From Candidatus Binataceae bacterium (GTDB lineage Bacteria; Desulfobacterota; Binatia; Binatales; Binataceae): a stretch of DNA of 32,871 nt. The position numbers were made by a program, and so were the translations under genes. Positions 17,370-25,180 of this stretch are shown piece after piece. Positions within the stretch are counted from its first letter, which is position 1. Every line of letters starts with the position of its first letter. The stretch is from the NCBI GenBank assembly GCA_035500095.1, contig DATJXN010000096.1:1-32871 (forward strand), read 5' to 3'. Below the pieces are notes generated by a model. That model worked only from the letters and a program-made list of their open reading frames with translations, was not told the origin of the DNA and did not search any database.

Positions 17370-18227
17370 ATGGCGAGATTCTCGGACATTACGGGCCGCT
17401 ATATCTATCTCGAACTCGACGGTGTCGAGTACCGCGTTTACATCGAAGAGGCGGGCACGGGAATACCGCTGGTATGCCAGCATACCGCCGGATCCGACGG
17501 ACGCCAGTACCGGCATATTCTCGAGGACCGCGATATAACCTCGCGCTTTCGCGTGATCGCCGCCGACCTGCCCTATCACGGCAAATCGCTTCCCCCGGTT
17601 TCCCTCAGGTACTGGGAACAGGAGTACCGGCTGACCAAGGATTGGTTCATGCGCTACTGGGTCAAGCTCTGCCGCGAACTCGACCTCAAACGGCCCGTGT
17701 ACATGGGCTGCTCGATGGGTGGCCATCTCGCGGGCGACCTGGCGCTTAACTATCCGAACGAATTCCGCGCCTGCATCGGGCTGGAAGCTGCGCTATGGAG
17801 CGGCAATACCGATCGGCTGGTGAACCAGTGGTTCCACCATCCGCGCCTGTCGAACGAATCGAAACCCGCTCTGATGCTGAGCCTGTGCTCGCCCAACGCG
17901 CCCGAACAGTTCGTGCGCGAGACGGTATGGGAATACAGCCAGGGCGCGCCGCCGGTATTCAAAGGCGACCTGTACTACTATTCGTTCGAACACGATCTGC
18001 GGGAGACCGCGAAAAATATCGACACCCGCAAGTGCGCGCTCTACGTGCTCAGCGGCGATTACGATTGGTCCGCATATCCGGCGGCGTCGAAGGCTCTGGC
18101 CGATTCCGTACCCGGCGCCACTTATACATTGATGGAAGGGATGGGCCATTTCCCGATGTCCGAGGACCCTGGCCAATTCAAGAAGTACCTGATGCCGGTT
18201 CTTGCGGATATTCAGACTAAATCATAG
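17370..18227 (+). CDS. Alpha/beta-fold hydrolase
   Basis: A 285-residue classical alpha/beta hydrolase. After an N-terminal strand region (YIYLELDGVEYRVYIEEAG), the oxyanion segment PLVCQHTAG and strand IAADLPYHGKS lead to the nucleophile elbow GCSMGGHLAG with Ser115. A lid region rich in Trp and Tyr (about residues 140-205) is followed by the acid in LSGDYDWSAYP and the catalytic His in GMGHFPMSEDP. The triad is complete, so activity is expected on an ester, lactone or C-C bond substrate, in the manner of meta-cleavage hydrolases. An AGGGGCAGG site precedes ATG 17370. It is probably in one transcript with the small gene before it and the NIPSNAP gene after it. Confidence 0.92.
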   Translation: MARFSDITGRYIYLELDGVEYRVYIEEAGTGIPLVCQHTAGSDGRQYRHILEDRDITSRFRVIAADLPYHGKSLPPVSLRYWEQEYRLTKDWFMRYWVKLCRELDLKRPVYMGCSMGGHLAGDLALNYPNEFRACIGLEAALWSGNTDRLVNQWFHHPRLSNESKPALMLSLCSPNAPEQFVRETVWEYSQGAPPVFKGDLYYYSFEHDLRETAKNIDTRKCALYVLSGDYDWSAYPAASKALADSVPGATYTLMEGMGHFPMSEDPGQFKKYLMPVLADIQTKS

Positions 18228-18305
18228 TTGCTGCGATATCATCGATGAACCGGTTCCGCGATGTCCGCGCAACTGGATAATTTTTTCCCGCACGGAGGAA
18301 TCCGA

Positions 18306-18632
18306 ATGATCTATGAGCTTCGCGTCTATCATTGCCTGCCGGGACGGCTTCCTGCCCTCCTCAAACGCTTCGAAACCGCAACCATGCGGCTGTTCGAAAA
18401 GCATGGAATTCGCCAAGTCGGCTTCTGGACCGTAGCTATCGGCGAATCCAACCAGGATCTGATCTATATTCTGCAATGGGAATCGCTGGCAGAGCGCGAC
18501 AAAAAGTTTTCCTCCTTTCAGACCGATCCCGAATGGCTCGACGCCCGCCGCAAGAGCGAGGAAGACGGTCCCTTGGTTGCCTCCATTAGCAATACCATCA
18601 TGAGCCCGACCGCGTTCTCGGCTTTGCGATGA
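18306..18632 (+). CDS. NIPSNAP-family protein
   Basis: A 108-residue NIPSNAP protein, a dimeric alpha/beta-barrel ferredoxin-like fold. The characteristic opening MIYELRVYHCLPGRLPALLK is followed by VGFWTVAIGES, IYILQWESLAERD and a C-terminal strand with IMSPTAFSALR. The bacterial function is unknown. These genes often sit in catabolic operons with hydrolases and oxygenases, as here. ATG 18306 is served by GGAGGA (18294-18299, spacing 6), so the longer open frame from 18261 is rejected. Its stop TGA overlaps the ATG of the next gene (ATGA at 18629-18632). Confidence 0.9.
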   Translation: MIYELRVYHCLPGRLPALLKRFETATMRLFEKHGIRQVGFWTVAIGESNQDLIYILQWESLAERDKKFSSFQTDPEWLDARRKSEEDGPLVASISNTIMSPTAFSALR

Positions 18633-19501
18633 CGGCTGGCGCTGGACACGCTCTGATTATCGCAGCACGAGGAAAACGTCGCCGCGCGCCTCTTTTGGCG
18701 GATCTCGCGTCAGTTCTGGCTGCTCTGATGGCGTTCCTGCTGATCCTGGCTCGTCCCGCAATGAGTGCGGCTGTCGCGGCTGGCGGCGAGGAAAAGATCG
18801 ACGCGCAATTCAGTTTGCCGGAAGGGGTCGGATGGGATGATTGGCAGGCGGTGCGCGAGCAGCATAACGGCCGCGCCATGGTCAGAGTTTTCGTGCCCAA
18901 GGGCGAGGCGCCGGCAACCGCCAAAGTGCGCCTGGTGCTGGCGCTGAGACCCAAACCAAGCATCGATTCCCCGCAGGCGATTCTCGACACTATCGTCCAG
19001 ACCGCGAAACATCAGTGTCAGAAAATCAGCACCAAGGTGCTCGACAAGAGCGCCGGGGAACTGCTTTTCGAGTTGCGCGGCATTGGCTGCGCGGGCCAGA
19101 GCGGCGAACGCTATCTTCTGCAGCGAATCGCGTTCAGCGGTCAATGGGAGATCGAAGCGACATACGCGCCGATGGTCTCGATCGACGATTTGCCCGCTCG
19201 TCAGAAGGAACACGCCATCAAGCTTCTCTCATCGATCTCGGTTTCCACCAGGGCAATTCCCGCCGCGGATTCCGGATGGTTCCTGATCACGCCGCCGGAA
19301 AAGGCGGACGGTCATTACGATGACTCGGCGGGGCTATCGAAATGGAAAGTCGAGGAGGGCGCCGGTTCGGAAGACAAATGCCAGCGGCTTCGCGCCGCTC
19401 TGAGTTCGCTTGCGCTCAAGCAAGGGAGCGCTTCCGATATCGAACAGGTAAAGGCTTCTCGATGTATCTCGATGAACGATCCGCGTCTGGACGGTAAATG
19501 A
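18629..19501 (+). CDS. Secreted hypothetical protein
   Basis: A 290-residue exported protein with no family I recognise. From ATG 18629 it has a basic lead and then a hydrophobic core at residues 27-48. An in-frame ATG at 18728 would give a compact signal peptide (MAFLLILARPAMSAAVA) and is a good alternative start. The mature part has a beta-rich domain (AMVRVFVPKG, KVRLVLALRP, LLFELRGIGC, GQWEIEATYAP) and ends with a helical region with two Cys (KCQRLRAAL and ASRCISMNDP). The ATGA overlap with the NIPSNAP gene implies translational coupling, which is odd because one product is cytosolic and the other exported. Confidence 0.7.
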   Translation: MTAGAGHALIIAARGKRRRAPLLADLASVLAALMAFLLILARPAMSAAVAAGGEEKIDAQFSLPEGVGWDDWQAVREQHNGRAMVRVFVPKGEAPATAKVRLVLALRPKPSIDSPQAILDTIVQTAKHQCQKISTKVLDKSAGELLFELRGIGCAGQSGERYLLQRIAFSGQWEIEATYAPMVSIDDLPARQKEHAIKLLSSISVSTRAIPAADSGWFLITPPEKADGHYDDSAGLSKWKVEEGAGSEDKCQRLRAALSSLALKQGSASDIEQVKASRCISMNDPRLDGK

Positions 19502-19530
19502 GTATCCGCACAAACCGGCGAGCTGCTTCC

Positions 19531-19535
19531 GAGGA
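19531..19535 (+). promoter_or_regulatory. Ribosome site that favours the GTG start at 19543
   Basis: GAGGA at 19531-19535 is seven bases before the in-frame GTG 19543. The alternative ATG 19498, which overlaps the previous stop as ATGA, has no comparable site but could be read by coupling. Confidence 0.5.
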
Positions 19536-19542
19536 AAGCCCC

Positions 19543-20172
19543 GTGAATCGAACATCCATTGGCAACGGTCGCATTGCGGCGAGCGGCGCCGCCGCCGCGC
19601 TTACGCGACGGCAGGTAATCGCGTGGGGTGCGGCCGCGCTCGGTAGTCTTGCGATAGGGCCGGGCGTCGCGACCACAGCTTCGGCGCAGTCGGACGCCAG
19701 CGGCGCGCAGACTGGCGCACGAGTCTCACCGCGCGACCTCGACGCGCTTTCAACCGCCGGCGTGCTTTACATCGCCACTGTTCGCAAGGACGGTAACCAG
19801 AGCAACGCCGCGCCGGTCTGGTTTACGGTTTCACCGGACCATCTCGTGCTGATTCAGACGCAGCCCACAACATGGAAGGCAAAGCGTATTCGTCGCGGCA
19901 GCCCCGTGATCGTCTGGATCGGCAGGAAGCACGGTCCGGCGTTTATCGGCAAGGCCCGCATAAGCTCCGATCCGGCATTCGAGCGGCGCGTAATCGAAGA
20001 CTACCCGAAGAAATATCTGATGGTGCGTTTCGGGTTCCATAAGCCAACCCAGGAAATGTTCGACAAAGGCGACATTCTCTCGATTGTAATAACTCCGGTT
20101 CGCGATCTGCCCGACGGATTCGAGTCTCGGCCGGGTACGCCCGCTCCGGCCATCGATGAAACCCACAAATAG
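19543..20172 (+). CDS. Tat-exported split-barrel (PNPOx-like) flavoprotein
   Basis: A protein of 209 residues (224 if ATG 19498 is used) of the pyridoxamine-5'-phosphate-oxidase-like FMN/F420-binding split-barrel superfamily. The N-terminus has a twin-arginine motif (TRRQVIAWG), a hydrophobic stretch and a likely ASA cleavage site. The barrel shows LSTAGVLYIATVRKDG, SNAAPVWFTV, DHLVLIQTQPTTWKAKRI, VIVWIGRKHGPAFIGKARI and MVRFGF, typical of proteins that reduce or bind small substrates with flavin. Tat export fits a protein folded around its cofactor before transport. It is the last of a tight run after the secreted unknown and may work with it in the periplasm. Confidence 0.8.
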   Translation: MNRTSIGNGRIAASGAAAALTRRQVIAWGAAALGSLAIGPGVATTASAQSDASGAQTGARVSPRDLDALSTAGVLYIATVRKDGNQSNAAPVWFTVSPDHLVLIQTQPTTWKAKRIRRGSPVIVWIGRKHGPAFIGKARISSDPAFERRVIEDYPKKYLMVRFGFHKPTQEMFDKGDILSIVITPVRDLPDGFESRPGTPAPAIDETHK

Positions 20173-20183
20173 TCCAGCGGCTC

Positions 20184-20807
20184 ATGGCACATGCCATAGC
20201 AATTGGATTGCGCTCGCGCCGCGGCATCGTCGGAACGCACACCGCGAACGCACTTAGCGCATCGCGCTTCGTGCTTGCCGCGCTATGGTTGGCGGCCTTC
20301 GTTCACGGATACAGACGTCCCGAAGTATTCGGCCCGATCGCGCTTGGCGCGGCGCTTTCCGACCTCGTGGACGGGCCCGTCGCGCGCCGGATGTGCTGCG
20401 CCGATCGGTTCGGCCGATGGCTCGACAACATCGCAGACATCGCCTTCGTCCTGACGGCTCTTCTTTGCGAAGCCTGCGCGGGCGCTATCCCAACCTATAT
20501 ACCCATCCTGATCGCAGCCTCGTTCGCGCAATACGCAGTCGATTCAATATTGGTAAGCGGCGCTCCTGTTCCTGTCCGGAGCCGAATCGGGCACTGGGGC
20601 GGCATTGTCAATTACGGCCTGGTTCTTCTTCTCGCGTTTGCCTTCGGCTCTCAATGGTCCGGCCTCCTGCTCCGCGACTTTTCACCGCTGTTAGCCGTCG
20701 CTTACTTCGCCGCGATCATCGAACGAGCGCAGCAATACCCGGGCGTCCCTTTTCATGCCTCAGCCGTCTCGAGGGCGGTCATTTCGCGGCTCGCGCGCGG
20801 CAGGTAG
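20184..20807 (+). CDS. CDP-alcohol phosphatidyltransferase
   Basis: A 207-residue membrane enzyme of the CDP-alcohol phosphatidyltransferase family, which joins a CDP-linked lipid or polyol to an alcohol acceptor in phospholipid synthesis. The metal-binding signature D-x2-DG-x2-AR-x8-G-x3-D-x3-D is complete in SDLVDGPVARRMCCADRFGRWLD plus NIAD (about residues 60-85). Five to six hydrophobic segments surround it. It could make phosphatidylglycerol phosphate, phosphatidylserine or an inositol lipid; sequence alone does not decide. It starts 11 bases after the flavoprotein stop, and its last 55 bases are also the end of the convergent membrane gene on the other strand. Confidence 0.88.
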   Translation: MAHAIAIGLRSRRGIVGTHTANALSASRFVLAALWLAAFVHGYRRPEVFGPIALGAALSDLVDGPVARRMCCADRFGRWLDNIADIAFVLTALLCEACAGAIPTYIPILIAASFAQYAVDSILVSGAPVPVRSRIGHWGGIVNYGLVLLLAFAFGSQWSGLLLRDFSPLLAVAYFAAIIERAQQYPGVPFHASAVSRAVISRLARGR

Positions 20808-21739
20808 AACAGCCCGATCAATCCGTTGCACAACATGAACGTGAAGTGCGCGGCGAGGCTGTAGGCGAGAATCCTCGCATCCGGCGCGCTCCCAGAGAAG
20901 AAGAGCAGCCATGCGGCCTGGCTCGTGCCCAGGTGCGCCACCGCGATTGGTAGCGCAGCAGCGACAAACACCAGCGGCAGAAACAATATCAGCCTGGCCA
21001 CAGGGATCGTGATGCCGAATAGCGAGAGCGCGAAGTAATGCGCGATCACTGAAAGGAGGAAATTGGGAGCCTTGATTCCGAGCACGATCGCGTAATCGAT
21101 GGGCCGGGCCGCGACGAACGTCCCGATGATCGAGCCAAACCTGCTGTTGGTTAACGCCGAACGGACGCCTTCGTTGCGGCGCGCCTCAGCGAAGCACGCG
21201 ATAATCGCGGCGAGCAGGAGCCAGGCCGCGACATCTGCGATTCGCAAAACATTAATGATCCGGGACTGTGCGATTGACTGCGGGCGATAGAAGAGAACTC
21301 CCAGTGTGGAAAAGAAGAGCAGTTGGTACACCTCGGCCAACGCTATGAACAGAATGGAACTAAGTATCTGCAGAAACGGCACTCCCGTCTTTCGATGGAG
21401 ATACCACGCGACGCCGCCCTGGCCGAGATTGCTGTTTATCAGCGCGAGCAGGTTCATGCTCGCACGGATCGGCATCACGTCGCGCAGCCGCAACTCGGCA
21501 TTGAAGCGGCGGACCACCCAAGTAAGGCAAAATGAATCGATGGTCCAGTAGCACAGTGAAAAAGGCAGGAAAACTCCAAAGAACTTTAAAACCGGAACCT
21601 CTTCCAGCGCCGCGCCGAGCCTGGCAGCCGGAATCCGCCAGAATACCAGGGCGAAAATAATCAGCGTCCCGGCGAAGGGAAGCGCTTTGCGCCAGTGCGC
21701 GGACGTTCTCAAAGAGCGGGCGCTGTCAGCATCGGCCAT
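20753..21739 (-). CDS. Flippase-like (LPG synthase TM / UPF0104) membrane protein
   Basis: A 328-residue polytopic membrane protein with about eight hydrophobic segments, resembling the lysylphosphatidylglycerol-synthetase transmembrane (UPF0104/AglD-like) family. Members translocate or modify lipids. Visible features are a basic N-terminus, the helix FAGTLIIFALVFWRI, LLALINSNLGQGGVAWYL with its family-like Asn and Gly residues, and AVAHLGTSQAAWLLFF near the end. The synthetase catalytic domain is absent, so it is not a complete MprF. It is last in a minus-strand run behind the BMP lipoprotein and methyltransferase genes. Its 3' end overlaps the opposing CDP-alcohol phosphatidyltransferase; both act on lipids. 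Confidence 0.75.
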   Translation of the reverse strand: MADADSARSLRTSAHWRKALPFAGTLIIFALVFWRIPAARLGAALEEVPVLKFFGVFLPFSLCYWTIDSFCLTWVVRRFNAELRLRDVMPIRASMNLLALINSNLGQGGVAWYLHRKTGVPFLQILSSILFIALAEVYQLLFFSTLGVLFYRPQSIAQSRIINVLRIADVAAWLLLAAIIACFAEARRNEGVRSALTNSRFGSIIGTFVAARPIDYAIVLGIKAPNFLLSVIAHYFALSLFGITIPVARLILFLPLVFVAAALPIAVAHLGTSQAAWLLFFSGSAPDARILAYSLAAHFTFMLCNGLIGLFYLPRASREMTALETAEA

Positions 21740-21787
21740 CAGCGGGCCAGCCGGAGCGCCGCCGCGCGCCGCCGCGATGACGGCCGG

Positions 21788-22789
21788 TCATTGCTCCGCC
21801 CGGCCAAATTCCCGCTCCGCTGCCAGGAACTGCTTCATCGCCTGTTCCGGTATGCGCGATTCGAGTTTGGGATTCAGCACTACCTTGACCATGCCGTCCT
21901 CCATTCCGAACTCGAGCATACCGGGATGAAACTGATTATTTTTGACTTCAGTGGCGATTCGCAGAAATGCCTGGGCCGTTGCAGTCACGGCGCTGGCAAG
22001 AACGACGCCGGGCATCACGTCATTCTGATTGCGTATTGCACCGAAGGCCAGGACGTGCGCCTGCGCCGCGGCCTGAAAGACTCCCAGCCCGGCGGCATCG
22101 GCATCGTGCACGATCAGGTCCGCACCTTGGCTGATTTGCGCCAACGCCGCTTCCTTGGCTGCACCTACGTCGTCGAACTTGCCGATATAGCTAATCAGCA
22201 TCCGGCCTCTGGGCCGCACCGAGAGGAAGCCGCGTCTGAACCCGTCGAAGGTCTGCCGAATCGACGGCAGTTCGATGCCGCCTATCGCGCCGACGACTCC
22301 GGTTCTGGTGACTCCGCCCGCGAGCACGCCTTCGGCATAGGCCGCCTGATCGAATTTGAAGGTTAACGAAGCGACGTTGCGCGACGATTGGCTGCCCGAA
22401 CTGACCACGAAATAAACATGAGGAAAATCCCGCGCCACGCTGATCGCGGAGTCGGTGTATTCGTAGCCATGCGCGAAAATCAGGTTGAACCCGCGCGAAG
22501 CGAAGTCGCGGAAGCCATCGTCGAAGTCAGCCGGCGATCGGGTCTGCACCAGCGCCGTTTCGGCTCCGAGCTTTTCCTTGATTAGCCGCAAGCCGTCGAA
22601 GGCGGCCGCGTTCCAGCCGGCGTCGCTGACCGGCCCCGGGGTCAGCAACGCGACACGGAAGGCGGCGGCGCTCGACGGAGCCTTATGCGGGGAAGTGCAG
22701 GCTGCGCACGAGATCATTGCACAAATGGTTAGCGCGGCGTTCCAACGCCATCTGGCCGCGAGCGCACGGAAACCTGGGTGGATCATCAT
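21788..22789 (-). CDS. BMP-family substrate-binding lipoprotein
   Basis: A 333-residue periplasmic binding lipoprotein of the BMP/Med/PnrA family. The signal peptide ends in a lipobox CAAC with Cys31 as the lipidated residue. The mature domain shows FRVALLTPGPVSDAGWNAAA at the family position where nucleoside-binding residues lie, then FDDGFRDFASRGFNLIFAHG, ADLIVHDADAAGLGVFQAA and DVMPGVVLASA. Family members deliver nucleosides or purines, and in some cases other solutes, to an ABC transporter. No permease or ATPase gene is present here, so it either uses a transporter encoded elsewhere or is a sensor. It follows the methyltransferase gene after 12 bases. Confidence 0.88.
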   Translation of the reverse strand: MMIHPGFRALAARWRWNAALTICAMISCAACTSPHKAPSSAAAFRVALLTPGPVSDAGWNAAAFDGLRLIKEKLGAETALVQTRSPADFDDGFRDFASRGFNLIFAHGYEYTDSAISVARDFPHVYFVVSSGSQSSRNVASLTFKFDQAAYAEGVLAGGVTRTGVVGAIGGIELPSIRQTFDGFRRGFLSVRPRGRMLISYIGKFDDVGAAKEAALAQISQGADLIVHDADAAGLGVFQAAAQAHVLAFGAIRNQNDVMPGVVLASAVTATAQAFLRIATEVKNNQFHPGMLEFGMEDGMVKVVLNPKLESRIPEQAMKQFLAAEREFGRAEQ

Positions 22790-22801
22790 GAACCGAACGG
22801 G

Positions 22802-23566
22802 CTAAGCTTTCTTTCGGGCGCAGAGTATCATGCGGCGAGTTTCAATCCCGTATTTCTCGCCGTCGAAGCCACCATGTACTCCGACGCTTGCGAACCCGGC
22901 GCGCTCCAGCAGCCTGAGCATTTCCGTGAGCGTGTAGAGGCGGATATCGTGTCCCGGCGAATCGTGACGACTGCCGTCCGGACCCACGATCACAAACCGC
23001 ACACGCATCCGGCTCGATTCAAGGTCGAGCGCGCGATGCTCGACATATAGCGTGCCGTCGGGCTCCGCATGCCAGTCGTTCTGAATGTAATTCGCAACCG
23101 CCCATTCGCGGTTCAACATGTCCAGGAGAAGCTGACCTCCCCGTCTGAGAGATCGTGAGATCGATCCGAGAACCTTCAGATCTTCGGCCTCGGACTCGAG
23201 GTAGCCGAACGACGAATACATATTGATTACGGCGTCGAAATGGTTATCGAACGGTATCTCGCGCATATCCGCCAGCACGGTATCTATTGCAGTCTGATGG
23301 TCGGCGGCCGTGCGTCGAGCGAGATCGAGATAAGCCTGGCTCAGATCGAGGCCGGTTACCCTGTATCCGCGCTGAGCAAGCAGTACACTGTGACGGCCGG
23401 GACCGCAGCAGAGATCGAGCACCCGGGCGTCCGGGCTCAAGCCCAGTTTTTGCGCGGCGAACGCAACCTCTTTTTCCGCACGCTCTGCGGTGAATGTATG
23501 GCGATAGATGTTAAGGTAGTCGTCGCCAAAGAAGTTCACGTACCAGGCATTCTGCGCCGTTCCCAT
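22802..23566 (-). CDS. Class I SAM-dependent methyltransferase
   Basis: A 254-residue cytosolic methyltransferase with a Rossmann fold. Motif I is VLDLCCGPGRHSVLLA, motif II ends in GLDLSQAYLDLAR, and later motifs read VLADMREIPF and FDAVINMYSSFGYLES. The C-terminal half is a beta-rich extension (LYVEHRALDLESSRMRVRF and GHDIRLYTLTEMLRLLERAG) typical of the SAM-methyltransferase 25-like group. The methyl acceptor is unknown. A GAGGGA site precedes ATG 23566. It is the first gene of the minus-strand operon with the BMP lipoprotein and flippase-like gene and is divergent from queC across a 66-base gap. Confidence 0.92.
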   Translation of the reverse strand: MGTAQNAWYVNFFGDDYLNIYRHTFTAERAEKEVAFAAQKLGLSPDARVLDLCCGPGRHSVLLAQRGYRVTGLDLSQAYLDLARRTAADHQTAIDTVLADMREIPFDNHFDAVINMYSSFGYLESEAEDLKVLGSISRSLRRGGQLLLDMLNREWAVANYIQNDWHAEPDGTLYVEHRALDLESSRMRVRFVIVGPDGSRHDSPGHDIRLYTLTEMLRLLERAGFASVGVHGGFDGEKYGIETRRMILCARKKA

Positions 23567-23597
23567 GCGGGTCCCTCGAATTGCGGTTGATCCGCGC

Positions 23598-23603
23598 TAT
23601 ATT
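23598..23603 (+). promoter_or_regulatory. Possible -10 element for queC
   Basis: TATATT at 23598-23603, in the short divergent gap, is the best -10-like hexamer before queC. No good -35 sits 16-18 bases upstream, so this is tentative. Confidence 0.25.
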
Positions 23604-23619
23604 AGACCGACTTATCGGT

Positions 23620-23625
23620 GAGGAG
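23620..23625 (+). promoter_or_regulatory. Ribosome site that favours the TTG start of queC
   Basis: GAGGAG (23620-23625) lies seven bases before TTG 23633. An in-frame GTG at 23618 overlaps this site and so cannot use it. The TTG start also gives the usual QueC N-terminus, MERIAVLSSGGLDS. Confidence 0.65.
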
Positions 23626-23632
23626 AAACAGC

Positions 23633-24277
23633 TTGGAGAGAATCGCGGTCTTGTCGAGCGGCGGCCTGGATAGCTGCGCGCTGCTCGCGGAAGAAGCCAA
23701 AACCTCCGAAGTCTATCCCATCTACGTGCAATGCGGACTGGCGTGGGAGGAGATGGAACGCCGCGCGCTCGAACGCTTCCTGCGAGCATTGAACAACCCG
23801 CACGTGCAGCCCGTGACGACGCTGTCGGTGTCAGTCGCAGCGATGTACGGCGCCCATTGGAGCATCTCGGGCGATAGCGTCCCTGGGGCGGAAGAATCGG
23901 ATAGCGCGGTGTATCTCCCCGGCAGAAACATCCTGCTGCTCGGCCTCGCCGCGATCTGGTGCAGCACACACAACGTATCGCGAATCGCGATCGGATCTCT
24001 CGGCGGAAACCCGTTCCCCGACGCCTCGCCGAAGTTCTTCAATGATTTCGCATCCGCGCTGAGCCTCGGGCTGGATCATCCAATCGAGGTGAAGGCCGAT
24101 TTCCGTAATCTCGCCAAATGGGAGCTTATCAGGCAGTTCCGGCACCTGCCGCTTGAGGCGACGCTCACCTGCATGGCTCCGCGGGGGTTGAAACACTGCG
24201 GGCGATGCAACAAGTGCGAGGAGCGTCAGAGCGCTTTCAAAAAGGCCGGGGTGCGGGACCTTACCGAGTACGCCTAG
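23633..24277 (+). CDS. queC: 7-cyano-7-deazaguanine synthase (QueC-type)
   Basis: A 214-residue enzyme of the QueC/ExsB family, which uses ATP and ammonia to turn 7-carboxy-7-deazaguanine into preQ0, a queuosine precursor. The ATP-binding PP-loop is VLSSGGLDSCALL at the N-terminus. YLPGRNILLLGLAA is the second conserved block. A zinc site of four Cys occurs at the end (CMAPRGLKHCGRCNKC, spacing x8, x2, x2). It starts at TTG 23633 by its ribosome site. No queD, queE or folE is nearby, so the rest of the pathway is elsewhere, or this copy serves another deazapurine. The pseudouridine synthase gene follows after 18 bases, so the two RNA-modification genes are likely one operon. Confidence 0.9.
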   Translation: MERIAVLSSGGLDSCALLAEEAKTSEVYPIYVQCGLAWEEMERRALERFLRALNNPHVQPVTTLSVSVAAMYGAHWSISGDSVPGAEESDSAVYLPGRNILLLGLAAIWCSTHNVSRIAIGSLGGNPFPDASPKFFNDFASALSLGLDHPIEVKADFRNLAKWELIRQFRHLPLEATLTCMAPRGLKHCGRCNKCEERQSAFKKAGVRDLTEYA

Positions 24278-24295
24278 CCGCAGAACGCCGCGCCG

Positions 24296-25096
24296 GTGGA
24301 CAAGGAGAGGATCGCCAAGTTCCTGGCCCGCGCCGGCGTCGCGTCGCGCCGCGAGTGTGAACGGCTGATCGCGTCGCGTCGCGTCGCGGTCAACGGCATT
24401 CTCGTGACTCATCCCGCGATGCTGGTTGGTGCGGACGACCTCCTCTTGGTGGACGGTAAGCCGATCGCAGCCCTCCAACAATCGAGAATCTGGCGCTATC
24501 ACAAGCCCGCCGGACTCGTGACCACCGCGCACGACCCGCAAGGACGGCCGACCGTCTTCGCCGCCCTGCCTAAAACCCTGCCCCGAGTAATCTCGGTCGG
24601 ACGGCTCGACATCAACACCGAGGGGCTTTTGCTCCTGACCAATGACGGCGAACTGGCGCGCTATCTCGAACATCCGGCGCAGTCAATTGCCAGGACCTAT
24701 CGAGTCCGGGTTCACGGCAACTTCGATCAGGCGTCGATTTCCACGCTCGCGCGAGGCGTCACCGTCGATGGAGTTCGTTACCGTCCGATCGAAACCACGC
24801 TCGACAGACGTCAAGGCGGCAATTTCTGGATAACCATGACGCTGCGCGAAGGAAAAAACCGCGAGATCAAAAAGCTGCTCGCGCACTTGGGATTGCAGGT
24901 GACGCGCCTCATTCGGACCGGCTACGGCCCGTTCGAGCTCAGAAAGCTGGCGCAAGGCGCGGTTGAAGAAGCGCCGCTCCGGATGCTTCCGATACTGGTA
25001 CCCGGATATTTTCGCGCGACGAACTCCGATAGAGGCCAATGCGTCGCCGATCCTCACAGCCGGTCTTTAAGGTCCGGTCGGAAAGCTGGTTTGTAA
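24296..25096 (+). CDS. RluB/RsuA-type pseudouridine synthase
   Basis: A 266-residue rRNA pseudouridine synthase. An S4 RNA-binding domain occupies residues 1-60 (RIAKFLARAGVASRRECERL, VNGILVTHP). The catalytic domain follows with YHKPAGLVTTAHDPQGR and the active-site Asp105 in SVGRLDINTEGLLLLTNDG. It ends with EGKNREIKKLLAHLGLQVTR and LIRTGYGPF. This order fits the RluB/RluE/RsuA family, which isomerises uridines in ribosomal RNA; the exact position is not decidable. It starts at GTG 24296. The last 25 residues past the domain are poorly conserved and polar. Confidence 0.92.
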   Translation: MDKERIAKFLARAGVASRRECERLIASRRVAVNGILVTHPAMLVGADDLLLVDGKPIAALQQSRIWRYHKPAGLVTTAHDPQGRPTVFAALPKTLPRVISVGRLDINTEGLLLLTNDGELARYLEHPAQSIARTYRVRVHGNFDQASISTLARGVTVDGVRYRPIETTLDRRQGGNFWITMTLREGKNREIKKLLAHLGLQVTRLIRTGYGPFELRKLAQGAVEEAPLRMLPILVPGYFRATNSDRGQCVADPHSRSLRSGRKAGL

Positions 25097-25180
25097 ATTT
25101 AGTATCGCGCTTGCTAAAGTCGAATCGATTGTGGGCAACCTGAATTAGGGTTCGCACACCTGGCAGGTCGTGCCGCCTTG

